DNA from: Nitrospirota bacterium
Lineage (GTDB): Bacteria; Nitrospirota; Nitrospiria; Nitrospirales; UBA8639
NCBI GenBank assembly: GCA_029879555.1
Contig: JAOUQB010000012.1
Span: forward strand, 1 to 18,010
Reading direction: 5' to 3'
DNA length: 18,010 bases
Shown here: in pieces, positions 1-7,019 of the stretch
Layout of the letters: the number at the start of each line of letters is the position of its first letter
How positions within the stretch are numbered: position 1 is the stretch's first letter
The notes under the pieces: model-generated
What the model saw: only the letters and a program-made list of their open reading frames with translations
The model's database searches: none
Told to the model about the DNA's origin: nothing
Translations under genes and position numbers: made by a program

Positions 1-1165
1 GATTGCCGTTGGCATACCGTTCGGCCAGATCTGCTAACACGAACATTTGTTCGGTTGTGAGATCGCCGGAACGGAGTCGTATGGCCGCCGCCTTAAATCC
101 GGCCTGTCGTTGCGTGACGACGTTGGTTGCACACCAAGCGGTAAAGGCATCAGATGAGGTTGCCGCTCCATTCTGTGACGAACCGTTTGAGGAGCCATGG
201 CCATTACTGTGCCCAGATGCGCCATTGCCATTTTTCGCGGGCATGATCAGTGGCGGACTGTCAGGGTACACGCCCGGGATTAATCCTAATTTCGTGGCCC
301 CTGATTGAATCATGCTGTCGTAGGTTTCTTTCCATCGCTTCGAAAATTCCTCAAAACCTAATTTGTCCAGAACAAATTTCATTCGGGCTTTACTGCGATT
401 TTTTCGATTGCCTAAATTATCAAAGACTTTCAACATGGCTTCGATGGAAGGAATCAGTTCTTCCATTGGAACAAATTCTCGAAGCGTCTTTGCCAAACGC
501 GGGGTCGATCCTAATCCACCACCGACGACCATTTTAAAGCCGATGGTTCCTTGGGCATTACGGGAGGCCAACAATCCGACATCGTGAATGGGCGTCAAGG
601 CGCAGTCCTGTTTGCAGCCGGAGAACGCAATTTTAAATTTCCGAGGAAGACTTTGATTCAGCGGATTTCGCAACAAATGATCAGCCACGGCCTTGGAATA
701 GGGTGTGACATCGAAGACTTCTCCAGGGCATACACCGGCAAGCGCACAGGCGGTCACATTCCGAACCGTATTGGCACAGGCTTCGCGTGTCGTCAAGCCA
801 ACTTCTGCTAATTTCCTCATGATGGTGCCGACTTGGGGCAGCGGCACAAAGTGCAATTGAAAATCCTGCCGAGTGGTGACATGACCGACGCCCGTGGCAT
901 AAGTATCAGTGATCTCAGCGACCTGTCGTAATTGATTGGCATTCATTCCACCAAAGGGAACTCTGATACGGATCATCTGGACATCTGGCTGCCGTTGCCC
1001 GTATATGCCGTATTGAAGGCGGAACGGTTTAAACATATCCATAGGGGTAGCGCCGGATTGGAGCCGAGCGACTTCATCTTCGAACGTTTCGATTTCCTCA
1101 ATAATTTCCTGAGGGATCGGGATCGTCTGGATGGGGGGTCTGGTTGTCGCGGGTGAGGTGCTCAT
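1..1165 (-). CDS. Siroheme-[4Fe-4S] nitrite/sulfite reductase, N-terminal part (cut by window edge)
   Basis: This is an open frame of 388 codons starting at the ATG at 1165 and running off the left edge, so the C-terminus is missing. A Shine-Dalgarno-like GGAGAAAG lies just upstream. Family: assimilatory nitrite/sulfite reductases, which reduce nitrite to ammonium or sulfite to sulfide with six electrons, usually from ferredoxin. A ferredoxin-like half domain covers about residues 45-110, with TTRQDFQLH at 98-106, a typical siroheme-contact region. The cluster ligands are C140-x5-C146 and C184-x3-C188. A Gly/Asn/Ser-rich linker at about 311-338 leads into a second half domain (W344 onward, with GDLTTEQ near 367-373). 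The Cys set lies in the first half, whereas in plant NirA and E. coli CysI it lies in the second. The Rrf2 gene 111 bp upstream on the same strand suggests co-transcription. Family is confident; nitrite versus sulfite cannot be decided here. An Rrf2 regulator of CymR type would favour sulfite assimilation, which is inference. Confidence 0.88.
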   Translation of the reverse strand, partial: MSTSPATTRPPIQTIPIPQEIIEEIETFEDEVARLQSGATPMDMFKPFRLQYGIYGQRQPDVQMIRIRVPFGGMNANQLRQVAEITDTYATGVGHVTTRQDFQLHFVPLPQVGTIMRKLAEVGLTTREACANTVRNVTACALAGVCPGEVFDVTPYSKAVADHLLRNPLNQSLPRKFKIAFSGCKQDCALTPIHDVGLLASRNAQGTIGFKMVVGGGLGSTPRLAKTLREFVPMEELIPSIEAMLKVFDNLGNRKNRSKARMKFVLDKLGFEEFSKRWKETYDSMIQSGATKLGLIPGVYPDSPPLIMPAKNGNGASGHSNGHGSSNGSSQNGAATSSDAFTAWCATNVVTQRQAGFKAAAIRLRSGDLTTEQMFVLADLAERYANGN

Positions 1166-1276
1166 GGTCTTTCTCCAAATGGCGGATAAAATTCAAAGGT
1201 CCTTATCTTTGGCTTCTCATCATTATACGATCAAGGAAAATGGCGATATCTGGATCGTTCCTGCCGACTCTCCGAA

Positions 1277-1732
1277 CTAAATATGATACATCAAGCTGCG
1301 CTGGGATTCGAGCTTTTGCTGCTGTTCCACCAAGGATTGGAGCGAAATCACTCGGAGAATCGTTTGCTCGGCTTCTTGCACTTGTTCCAAAATTCCTGAA
1401 AGTATTGTGTTTAAAGCCCCTCTGGGCTCAGTTGGAGCTGGAGATCCGTTTCCAGTTGCCGGAGTCGCTTCCGTTCCGTCCAAGGAATGAACCAATTCAG
1501 CTAACGTGATTTGGCGAGGATCTTGGGCTAGCGTATATCCGCCTTGCGCCCCACGAAGGCTTCGCACGATTCCAGCCTGCTTCAACCCCTGTAAGATTTG
1601 CTCAATAAATCGATAGGGTATGCCCTGCCGGGTCGCGATGGCTTTCGCGTGAAGGGGAATTTCTCGATCATGACGAGCAAGTTCGACAGTGGCCATGATT
1701 CCGTAGGTGACTTTGGCAGAAAATCGGCTCAT
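1277..1732 (-). CDS. Rrf2-family transcriptional regulator (CymR-like, no cluster cysteines)
   Basis: The product has 151 residues, about the family's usual length. The N-terminal winged helix is evident: residues 1-20 resemble the Rrf2 opening (SAKVTYGIMATVELA), the recognition-helix region is IPYRFIEQIL, and the family-typical wing motif RGAQGGYTLA follows at about 59-68, then ITLAELVHSLDG. There is no cysteine anywhere, so it cannot ligate an Fe-S cluster as IscR, NsrR or RirA do. In this it resembles CymR, which senses cysteine status through a partner protein. A Pro/Gly/Thr-rich stretch (about 86-104) replaces the usual Cys loop. The C-terminal helix is probably the dimer helix. It precedes the siroheme reductase on the same strand, so the two are probably one operon that it controls. 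The ATG at 1732 has no good ribosome binding site. Family certain; effector and targets inferred. Confidence 0.9.
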   Translation of the reverse strand: MSRFSAKVTYGIMATVELARHDREIPLHAKAIATRQGIPYRFIEQILQGLKQAGIVRSLRGAQGGYTLAQDPRQITLAELVHSLDGTEATPATGNGSPAPTEPRGALNTILSGILEQVQEAEQTILRVISLQSLVEQQQKLESQRSLMYHI

Positions 1733-1744
1733 TTTTTAATTCAC

Positions 1745-1764
1745 ACTAATTCGATAGGAATAGT
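1745..1764. promoter_or_regulatory. Imperfect palindrome, candidate Rrf2 autoregulatory operator
   Basis: The 20-base element begins ACTA and ends TAGT. When folded on itself, 7 of 10 positions per half agree (ACTAATTCGA against ACTATTCCTA). It lies between the -10 box (1768-1773) and the regulator's start (1732), where repressor binding would block transcription. Rrf2 proteins bind imperfect palindromes of about this size. The assignment to this regulator is inference from position. Confidence 0.4.
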
Positions 1765-1767
1765 ATT

Positions 1768-1795
1768 TTTATATCATTTTTTCAATGAAAGTCAA
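1768..1795 (-). promoter_or_regulatory. Candidate sigma-70 promoter of the Rrf2-reductase operon
   Basis: Read on the minus strand, TTGACT (1795-1790) is followed after 16 bases by TATAAA (1773-1768). Both are close to consensus, and the next gene on this strand starts at 1732. The surroundings are strongly A/T-rich. The match is by eye. Confidence 0.6.
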
Positions 1796-1917
1796 GAGTA
1801 TTGAGATTGAAGAGGGCTTATATCCTGAGGATGTCCAGGATTGTTTTAGGGGGTACCTGCTTTATTTTGAAGGAAAACCCGCCGATAGGGTACTAGGGGA
1901 ATTGTGGAAATCACCAA

Positions 1918-2370
1918 GTGGCGAAAATAACGAGTCGACTGATGCCTGACACAAAAGATATTGCTGGTCTCCTTGAGGAAGTGCAGACGTTGGTTCAGGG
2001 TCTTCGAGATGAGAAGTCTGACTTGCGAGATCAGGTGAATAGGCTGGAGGCCCAATTGTCTTTGGTGAAGGAAGAAAAAAGCCAAGAGGGCAAGAAATTA
2101 CAAGACATCAATGATCAATTGACCAAGGAGTTGCACGATACGAAAATCCGGCTTTCAGGTGAGTTGCAACGCACACAAGAAAAACTCGATCGGTTTCACC
2201 CTGAACTGCAAAGTCTCCAGGATGAACTCCAGAATGCCGAACTCAAAAACAATTTATTGGAGATGAAGGTGTTAAAGAAGGACGAAGAGTTAAAAAGTTT
2301 GGAAGCTCGTCTGCGGACCTATACCTCCTTGGATTCCGCTGCGTTGTCTGTAGAAGAACCCATCGTGTAG
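1918..2370 (+). CDS. Coiled-coil protein of unknown function
   Basis: The product has 150 residues, or 142 if the ATG at 1942 is used instead of the GTG at 1918; neither has a clear ribosome binding site. Almost the whole chain from about residue 14 to 132 is Leu/Glu/Lys/Gln-rich with heptad spacing (for example LVQGLRDEKSDLRDQVNRL and ELQSLQDELQNAELKNNLLE), so it should form a long, probably dimeric coiled coil. A single Pro near 'RFHPELQ' may kink it. There are no signal peptide, cysteines or membrane segment, so it is presumably cytoplasmic. It stands alone, divergent from the Rrf2 operon and upstream of the peroxiredoxin on the same strand. I do not recognise a family; low-complexity coils give misleading similarity to many filament or septum proteins. 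Confidence 0.72.
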   Translation: MAKITSRLMPDTKDIAGLLEEVQTLVQGLRDEKSDLRDQVNRLEAQLSLVKEEKSQEGKKLQDINDQLTKELHDTKIRLSGELQRTQEKLDRFHPELQSLQDELQNAELKNNLLEMKVLKKDEELKSLEARLRTYTSLDSAALSVEEPIV

Positions 2371-2659
2371 CTTTTTCCCTTTCCTCACTCCCTCATTCTT
2401 GAAATCTGCCGTGTGACCCCATTAGGCTGTGTGCTGGCGCACAAGCGCAATCTGCCTTACTGGAATCTTATCCTGCCCTGTTCTGATCGAACAATTTGTT
2501 AAAGAGTTTGTAGAAAATATCAGGCAGCACTGTACTCATGGTTCATTGTAGAATGGCCAACCGGAACTGGTTTCGAGTGTGAGAACAGTCCGCTATCGAG
2601 GTATTGAGGAAAAAGCCATGTGGCAATTATTTATTCACAGCTAAGAGAAGGAGGCGTTT
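2371..2659. other. Intergenic region upstream of the peroxiredoxin
   Basis: Nearly 290 bases without a convincing gene. An imperfect hairpin (TGTGTGC-TG-GCGCACA with one T-G wobble) lies near 2429-2444 without a T tract. A nine-codon ORF (2618-2644; M-W-Q-L-F-I-H-S-stop) has its own Shine-Dalgarno-like TGAGGA and ends 15 bases before the peroxiredoxin ATG. A strong AAGGAGG follows it for that gene. I see no tRNA or terminator. Confidence 0.5.
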
Positions 2660-3292
2660 ATGCCATCAAACATTCCATCCCCTAAGAAGAAAAAAGTTGT
2701 CGCCGGGGCATCGAAAACTGCTGGGAAAACAAAGTCGCCAGCCAAGAAAACCCCTTCGGCGAAGAAATCGGCAGCACCGGTGGCCAAGAAGAGCGCTCCA
2801 GCTTTGTCGAAGGGTAAGATAACTGCAGTGACGGGAGGGGTGAAAGTTGGCAGTCGAGCGCCCGCATTTTCCCTGCCTAATGAACAGGGGCAGGTGGTGA
2901 AATTGTCTGAGCTGAAAGGTAAAACCATTGTTCTGTTCTTTTATCCCAAAGATGACACCTCGGGTTGTACAAAAGAGGCGTGTTCGTTCAGGGATGGGCT
3001 ACAGGCTATTCGGAAAAAAGGCGCCCTCGTCTTGGGGATGAGTGCCGATTCTGTGGTTTCGCATCAAAGGTTTTCTCAAAAATACGATTTAAATTTTCCG
3101 CTGTTGAGCGATGAATCTAAAGCCATCATTCAGGCCTATGGTGTGTGGAAAGAGAAGTCGATGTACGGTCGAAAGTATATGGGGATTGAACGAACCACTG
3201 TGGTCATTGCCAAAGATGGAACCATCAGTCATGTGTTCCCCAAGGTGAAAGTCGAAGGCCACTATGAGGAAGTCTTGGCGGCCTTGGGCTAG
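2660..3292 (+). CDS. bcp: Bcp/PrxQ-type peroxiredoxin with lysine-rich H1-like N-terminal extension
   Basis: The product has 210 residues; ordinary Bcp proteins have about 150-160. The peroxiredoxin domain covers about 58-210: VGSRAPAFSLPNEQGQ, then FYPKDDTSGCTKEACSF with peroxidatic C103 and resolving C108 five residues later (as in E. coli Bcp, C45/C50), and a later ERTTVVIAKDG strand. It should reduce H2O2 and organic hydroperoxides using thioredoxin. Residues 1-57 are extra: 15 lysines within the first 53 residues, in SPAKK, SAKK and VAKK units, with no acidic residue before E75. This composition is like the C-terminal tail of histone H1 and bacterial H1-like proteins and suggests nucleic-acid binding (inference). 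It is not a signal peptide, since it has no hydrophobic core. The start at 2660 follows a strong AAGGAGG; downstream in-frame starts would lack it, so the tail is probably translated. Confidence 0.92.
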   Translation: MPSNIPSPKKKKVVAGASKTAGKTKSPAKKTPSAKKSAAPVAKKSAPALSKGKITAVTGGVKVGSRAPAFSLPNEQGQVVKLSELKGKTIVLFFYPKDDTSGCTKEACSFRDGLQAIRKKGALVLGMSADSVVSHQRFSQKYDLNFPLLSDESKAIIQAYGVWKEKSMYGRKYMGIERTTVVIAKDGTISHVFPKVKVEGHYEEVLAALG

Positions 3293-3328
3293 AAGAGTAC
3301 GTGGGAATCATGGGGACAGGCGAATGGG

Positions 3329-3790
3329 CTAATCGTTGGATTCTGGGCGTTCGTGCGCATCCCCAATCTGGGAAAAGCCCTGTTCGCCAAAGATCGCATT
3401 GGGATGAAGATAGTATTTGAACTCCAGAAGATTGCCTGAGGGATCTTTGAGGAAAAAAGAAAGATGCTCGATGGGTTTCCCGGAGAACCGGCGCTGGGGC
3501 TCACGAAAAAATGGTAATTGGTGGTCTTTGGCGCGATCCCGCCATTGCGCCCATTCGTCCTCCGTTTGGCAGACCAGTCCAAAGTGCCGAGGGTAAATAC
3601 TGCTTTGCGGAGTCCCCAAGTCCTCAGTGACCTGAGCCACCAGTTGGTGCCCATGAAAATCTAGCATGATGGCAACGGCTGATTGTCGTCCGATGGCACA
3701 TCCCAAGCCTAAGACATAAAATTTCTTGGTTGATTCGATATCTCGAACAGGAAAAGAAAGATGAAAGATAGAGGAATTTATCGTGTTCAT
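3329..3790 (-). CDS. VOC-superfamily (glyoxalase/dioxygenase-like) protein
   Basis: The product has 153 residues, a single protein with two betaalphabetabetabeta modules. The first opens with IFHLSFPVRDIESTKKFYVLGLGC (H10 being the first metal position), with H48 in the FHGHQL strand. The second has H69 in YPRHFGLVC and E123 in KDPSGNLLEFKYY, the usual last metal ligand. The H/H/E set suggests a metal-dependent enzyme, as in extradiol dioxygenases or glyoxalase I. The fold does not predict the substrate, so 'glyoxalase' should not be taken literally. It is convergent with the peroxiredoxin (36 bases between stops), and I see no strong terminator there. The ATG at 3790 follows an AAAAAAAAGG tract with only a weak ribosome binding site. 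Confidence 0.85.
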   Translation of the reverse strand: MNTINSSIFHLSFPVRDIESTKKFYVLGLGCAIGRQSAVAIMLDFHGHQLVAQVTEDLGTPQSSIYPRHFGLVCQTEDEWAQWRDRAKDHQLPFFREPQRRFSGKPIEHLSFFLKDPSGNLLEFKYYLHPNAIFGEQGFSQIGDAHERPESND

Positions 3791-3943
3791 GATACGGCCT
3801 TTTTTTTATCGTACTTTCTAGGTTTGGGCAAGCACCGGCGATTGTCATGACGGATGAAGGAGCGGCAGGTTTCCCGGAGGCAGTTCGTTGTCATGCCTCG
3901 AAACTTGGGGTTATTAATGCCGAGAGAGAAGGCGGGTAGGGGG

Positions 3944-5464
3944 TTAAACGGGCTGTCCAGTTTTCATGGTGTCATAAATCGTACATTGATTGCCGCTATG
4001 TATTTTGGAGTGATAGACCGCTTCATCGGCATGGCGAAGGAGGTCGTCGACACACGTATAGGGGTGGTCTGGTGTATGGGTGGCCATGCCTAGGGAAATC
4101 GTCACGGTTAAGCTGTGATTTTCGGTTATCTCGTGAGCGGTATCTCGGAAAGCCGCGAGAATGCGTTCACTCACCAATTGGGCGCCAGAAGTTCCCGATT
4201 TTGGCAAAATGAGAACGAACTCTTCCCCTCCAAATCGTCCGACCATATCGGTTCCGCGAAGGTTGGAGAGCAGAAGGCGAGCTGCTGATTGAAGGACCAG
4301 ATCTCCTGCCTGATGACCATAGGTGTCATTCACCGATTTGAATTTATCCAGATCTCCAAAGATCAGGGTGAGACATTCTTTATTGGCCACGGCCCGTTCA
4401 AATGCTGTTTGCAGGCATTTATCCAAATGAGCCCTCGTCAACGTCCCGGTCAGTGCGTCGTGCCGATTGGTTTCTTCCAAGTTGGAAAGATGCGCCTCCA
4501 TATTGACGGTGCTCATTCTGAGTTCTTCCACTTGGTGCAGGGCTTGAAGATTTCTGAGTAAGAGGGATTCTCTCGCATGTTCCAAGATGGATTGTGGGTC
4601 ATCCCATGGCTGTAAATTTGTACTGAATAATCGTTCAGTCTCTGGAAGTCGTTCTTTGATCTTTTCTAAAATGCCTACCAATGTTTCTGGTGTCAGCTGT
4701 AACAGGGCGTTTGCTTGTTGGGTCAGGGCTAACATGTCGGTATCATGGTGTTCTCGTATGAAAATCTCTGCGATCATTCCAGAGAGGGTGACGCAATAGG
4801 CGAAGGTGGCGTCTTTCTCTTGTTCCGGGATTTGGGATGGATCGTCACTTCCCGCCACCGCGAGTTGCAAACGATCTGGAAGATTCCATTGCCGTAACAA
4901 CCAACTGCCCACCGTTCCATGCGTAAGACCAAGAGACTGTTTTTCATAGGCCATGAGGCTAGCATGATCACTTTGTTGCCCAGGATAGGTGAGATACAAG
5001 TCAGGAAACACTTGATCCATGGCTAACATGCCCAAATCCTGAAGCAGGCCCGCCAGATATAATTCCTCGACTTCTGGTACCTGGCACATGTCACCTAGGA
5101 TTTGACATGCGATTCCGGACAACAATGCGCGTTTCCAATACAGGGCGTAATCCAAGCCGGATTGCTTGGTGGATTGGAGCGACTTGACCAGAGAAAAGGA
5201 TAAGGCAAGAGAGATAGTGGCGTTCAGCCCTAATACCATCAGGGCTTGGTGGAGATTTTCGACCTTTTTGGCATACGGATACATTGGAGAATTCGCAATC
5301 CGAAGAATTTTGCTGGCGAGAGCGGGATCACAGGTCAGAACTTGAATGAGTTTTTTGAAATCACTTTCCGGGTCGTTCGCGAGTGAAATAATTTGAATGG
5401 CGATGGTTGGGGGGCTGGGAAGATTGGGACATGCTTTCAACTTTGCTTGAAGTTCAGGAGTCAT
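3944..5464 (-). CDS. HDOD-GGDEF diguanylate cyclase
   Basis: The product has 506 residues. An HDOD domain fills about 10-210 (LPSPPTIAIQIISLAND, DPALASKILRIANSP, LYLAGLLQDLGMLAMD, then a second helical part), a signalling domain without HD catalytic residues. A coiled-coil-like linker at about 295-335 leads to a GGDEF domain at about 336-500, with D371 in FGDLDKFKSVND, GHQAGD, and the active-site motif GGEEF at 412-416. The I-site R403-x-x-D406 sits five residues upstream of it, so product inhibition is expected. The canonical residues are present, so I predict synthesis of cyclic di-GMP from two GTP. There are no membrane segments, so it is probably cytoplasmic. It is followed on the same strand by the VOC gene after 153 bases. 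The input signal and partner are unknown. The ATG at 5464 has no obvious ribosome binding site. Confidence 0.93.
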   Translation of the reverse strand: MTPELQAKLKACPNLPSPPTIAIQIISLANDPESDFKKLIQVLTCDPALASKILRIANSPMYPYAKKVENLHQALMVLGLNATISLALSFSLVKSLQSTKQSGLDYALYWKRALLSGIACQILGDMCQVPEVEELYLAGLLQDLGMLAMDQVFPDLYLTYPGQQSDHASLMAYEKQSLGLTHGTVGSWLLRQWNLPDRLQLAVAGSDDPSQIPEQEKDATFAYCVTLSGMIAEIFIREHHDTDMLALTQQANALLQLTPETLVGILEKIKERLPETERLFSTNLQPWDDPQSILEHARESLLLRNLQALHQVEELRMSTVNMEAHLSNLEETNRHDALTGTLTRAHLDKCLQTAFERAVANKECLTLIFGDLDKFKSVNDTYGHQAGDLVLQSAARLLLSNLRGTDMVGRFGGEEFVLILPKSGTSGAQLVSERILAAFRDTAHEITENHSLTVTISLGMATHTPDHPYTCVDDLLRHADEAVYHSKIHSGNQCTIYDTMKTGQPV

Positions 5465-5898
5465 GTTGAATGAATTTTCTACGAAATAGCTTTATTCGTG
5501 ATGCGTTGAAGGCTTAATGCCTCTCTGAATGTTACCCTCCTCGTATGCTGGGGTCGAGGAAACGAGGATGTCGGGTGCGTGTCCTTCTGGGTCATTTCGG
5601 TTTGTTGTTCCTCCATCTGAAGTGTAATAGATGCCAATGCCCCATATTTTTATGGTTTTTTGAGGGATTTGGCGCCAAAGGGCAATCATGGAGATGAAGA
5701 CAAGGCAGCGTGATTGTTGAGTAGTGAGAATGTTTGGAAGCTCTGCGTAGAAGGCGGCAGCGACCCAGCAATTGAAGGGTCTTTTGCCTTAATAGAAAAT
5801 AGCGCGTTACTTCAAACTGTTAGCCAATCAGCACGAAGGTGATGAATGGTTTGATCGCGAGCGAAGGTTGATTGAAATGGATGGAGGTGTCACTATTC
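5465..5898. other. Gene-poor intergenic stretch
   Basis: Here 434 bases lie between the diguanylate cyclase start and the end of the next minus-strand gene. A 65-codon minus frame (5689-5492) and an overlapping 45-codon one lack ribosome binding sites and convincing composition. On the plus strand GACCC (5762-5766) and GGGTC (5777-5781) can pair across a 10-base loop and are followed directly by TTTT, a weak terminator-like shape with no plus-strand gene to serve. Presumably the cyclase promoter lies near 5465-5560, but I cannot point to clear boxes. Confidence 0.5.
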
Positions 5899-6462
5899 TC
5901 AGTGGTAGAGAATGGTTTGGGCTTGTTGCCTAGGTGAATCCTGAAAACGGTCAAGGTCTAACCGCACAAACCCCAGGCCAGCCACGCACAATTCAAAATT
6001 CGTTGACAAGGTTTGGAACAACGAAGGCGGGTTTTTGGCTTGAGGGTCTTGGTGAGTGGCCACAATGCCATAAGACCGTTTCCCGGCTTTCACGTAATCC
6101 ACTAGGAAATCTTTGTGATGGATCAACCCGGAGCATTTGATGCGGCGACAATATTCCGGAAAGACACCGGCCAGAAACAACGTGAGATCCCCAATGTGTC
6201 GGTGAATATCACATTCTTTTTCTGCTGAAGAATGTTGGCTATGATCTTCCGCTTCGTATAAGAGTTCGACGACCGTTTCGACAGGTTCGCCTTCGTGGTC
6301 TTTGATGCGAGAGAGTTGATCGGTATGGATGAATTCGAGAAGCAGATTGGCGACATAGTCGGTGACTTCAAAATTTGGCCAACCTAACGCTTCGGAAAAA
6401 TTTCGTTCGGTCAACCGACCAAATAATTGCTTGAGCGGATGGTGATCAGGGATTGGCGTCAT
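5899..6462 (-). CDS. Conserved-looking protein of unknown function, murJ-dtd operon
   Basis: The product has 187 residues, using the ATG at 6462. The frame is open further upstream to 6540, but GGAGGGAGGAG sits immediately before 6462, and a longer form would overlap the end of dtd. The protein is soluble, rich in His, Glu and Leu. Features include FSEALGWPNFEVTDYVANLLLEFIHTDQL near the start, the central ECDIHRHIGDLTLFLAGVFPE, and YVKAGKRSYGIVATH towards the end. There is no signal peptide. Conserved-looking His residues (IHRHIGD, LIHHKDF) could bind metal, but that is a guess. It follows dtd by 67 bases on the same strand and is probably co-transcribed. I do not recognise a named family. 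Confidence 0.8.
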   Translation of the reverse strand: MTPIPDHHPLKQLFGRLTERNFSEALGWPNFEVTDYVANLLLEFIHTDQLSRIKDHEGEPVETVVELLYEAEDHSQHSSAEKECDIHRHIGDLTLFLAGVFPEYCRRIKCSGLIHHKDFLVDYVKAGKRSYGIVATHQDPQAKNPPSLFQTLSTNFELCVAGLGFVRLDLDRFQDSPRQQAQTILYH

Positions 6463-6529
6463 CAGGCTCCTCCCTCCTCTTCTCCGGTTTGAATTTTTTA
6501 TCCGACTCCCATTGAATAGTCCTATCGGC

Positions 6530-7009
6530 CTACGGGTCAAGCCCCTTTAGTTTTTCAGATTTTTCTTTGGCTCGGCTATCGAGAATCAAGGTCACGGGGC
6601 CGTCATTTTCCAAGCGAACGTTCATTGAGGCCCCGAATCGTCCTGTCTGAACGGCCAGACCTAAGGCAAGGAACTGTTCCACCAGGTTGTGGTAGAGGGA
6701 ACGTGCCTCCTCTGGCGGAGCGGCGGCATCGAAACTGGGGCGTCGGCCATTGGCCAAATCAGCGAGTAAGGTGAATTGAGAAACCAAAAGGAGTTCCCCC
6801 TCGATATCCTTCAGTGAACGGTTCATGTGTCCTTTGGAGTCGGAAAAGATCCGCAAGCCAGGAATTTTTTCAACCATGAATTGGACATCGGAATGTGTGT
6901 CACCTGTAGCGATCCCGACTAACACTAAGAGGCCGTGTGCAATGCTTGCGATACATTGGGTGTCGACCGTCACCGAAGCTTGAGTGACGCGTTGAATGAC
7001 GGCAACCAT
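6530..7009 (-). CDS. dtd: D-aminoacyl-tRNA deacylase
   Basis: The product has 159 residues; most family members have about 145-150. DTD hydrolyses the ester bond between D-amino acids (and glycine on tRNA-Ala) and tRNA, removing mischarged tRNAs in the cytoplasm. The opening AVIQRVTQASVTV matches the family. Both diagnostic motifs are present: SQFTL at 77-81 and NDGPVT at 135-140 (the Gly-cisPro motif), which together form the chiral-selective site of the dimer. About 14 extra charged residues at the C-terminus (SRAKEKSEKLKGLDP) extend beyond the fold. The start at 7009 lies only 10 bases after the murJ stop, so the genes are almost certainly co-transcribed. Identification is secure. Confidence 0.96.
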   Translation of the reverse strand: MVAVIQRVTQASVTVDTQCIASIAHGLLVLVGIATGDTHSDVQFMVEKIPGLRIFSDSKGHMNRSLKDIEGELLLVSQFTLLADLANGRRPSFDAAAPPEEARSLYHNLVEQFLALGLAVQTGRFGASMNVRLENDGPVTLILDSRAKEKSEKLKGLDP

Positions 7010-7019
7010 AGAATCCCCC

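Noticed and set aside
4289..4561. Plus-strand ORFs inside the diguanylate cyclase, and similar ones inside murJ, ruvA and yebC
   Set aside because: They are antisense to well-supported genes with clear motifs and lack any family resemblance.
5492..5689. 65-codon minus-strand ORF upstream of the diguanylate cyclase, and an overlapping 45-codon frame
   Set aside because: No ribosome binding site at usable distance, and the two frames compete without either having convincing protein character.
6463..6540. Longer form of the unknown gene after dtd
   Set aside because: The strong GGAGGGAGGAG lies directly before ATG 6462, and the upstream extension is low-complexity Arg-rich sequence overlapping dtd.
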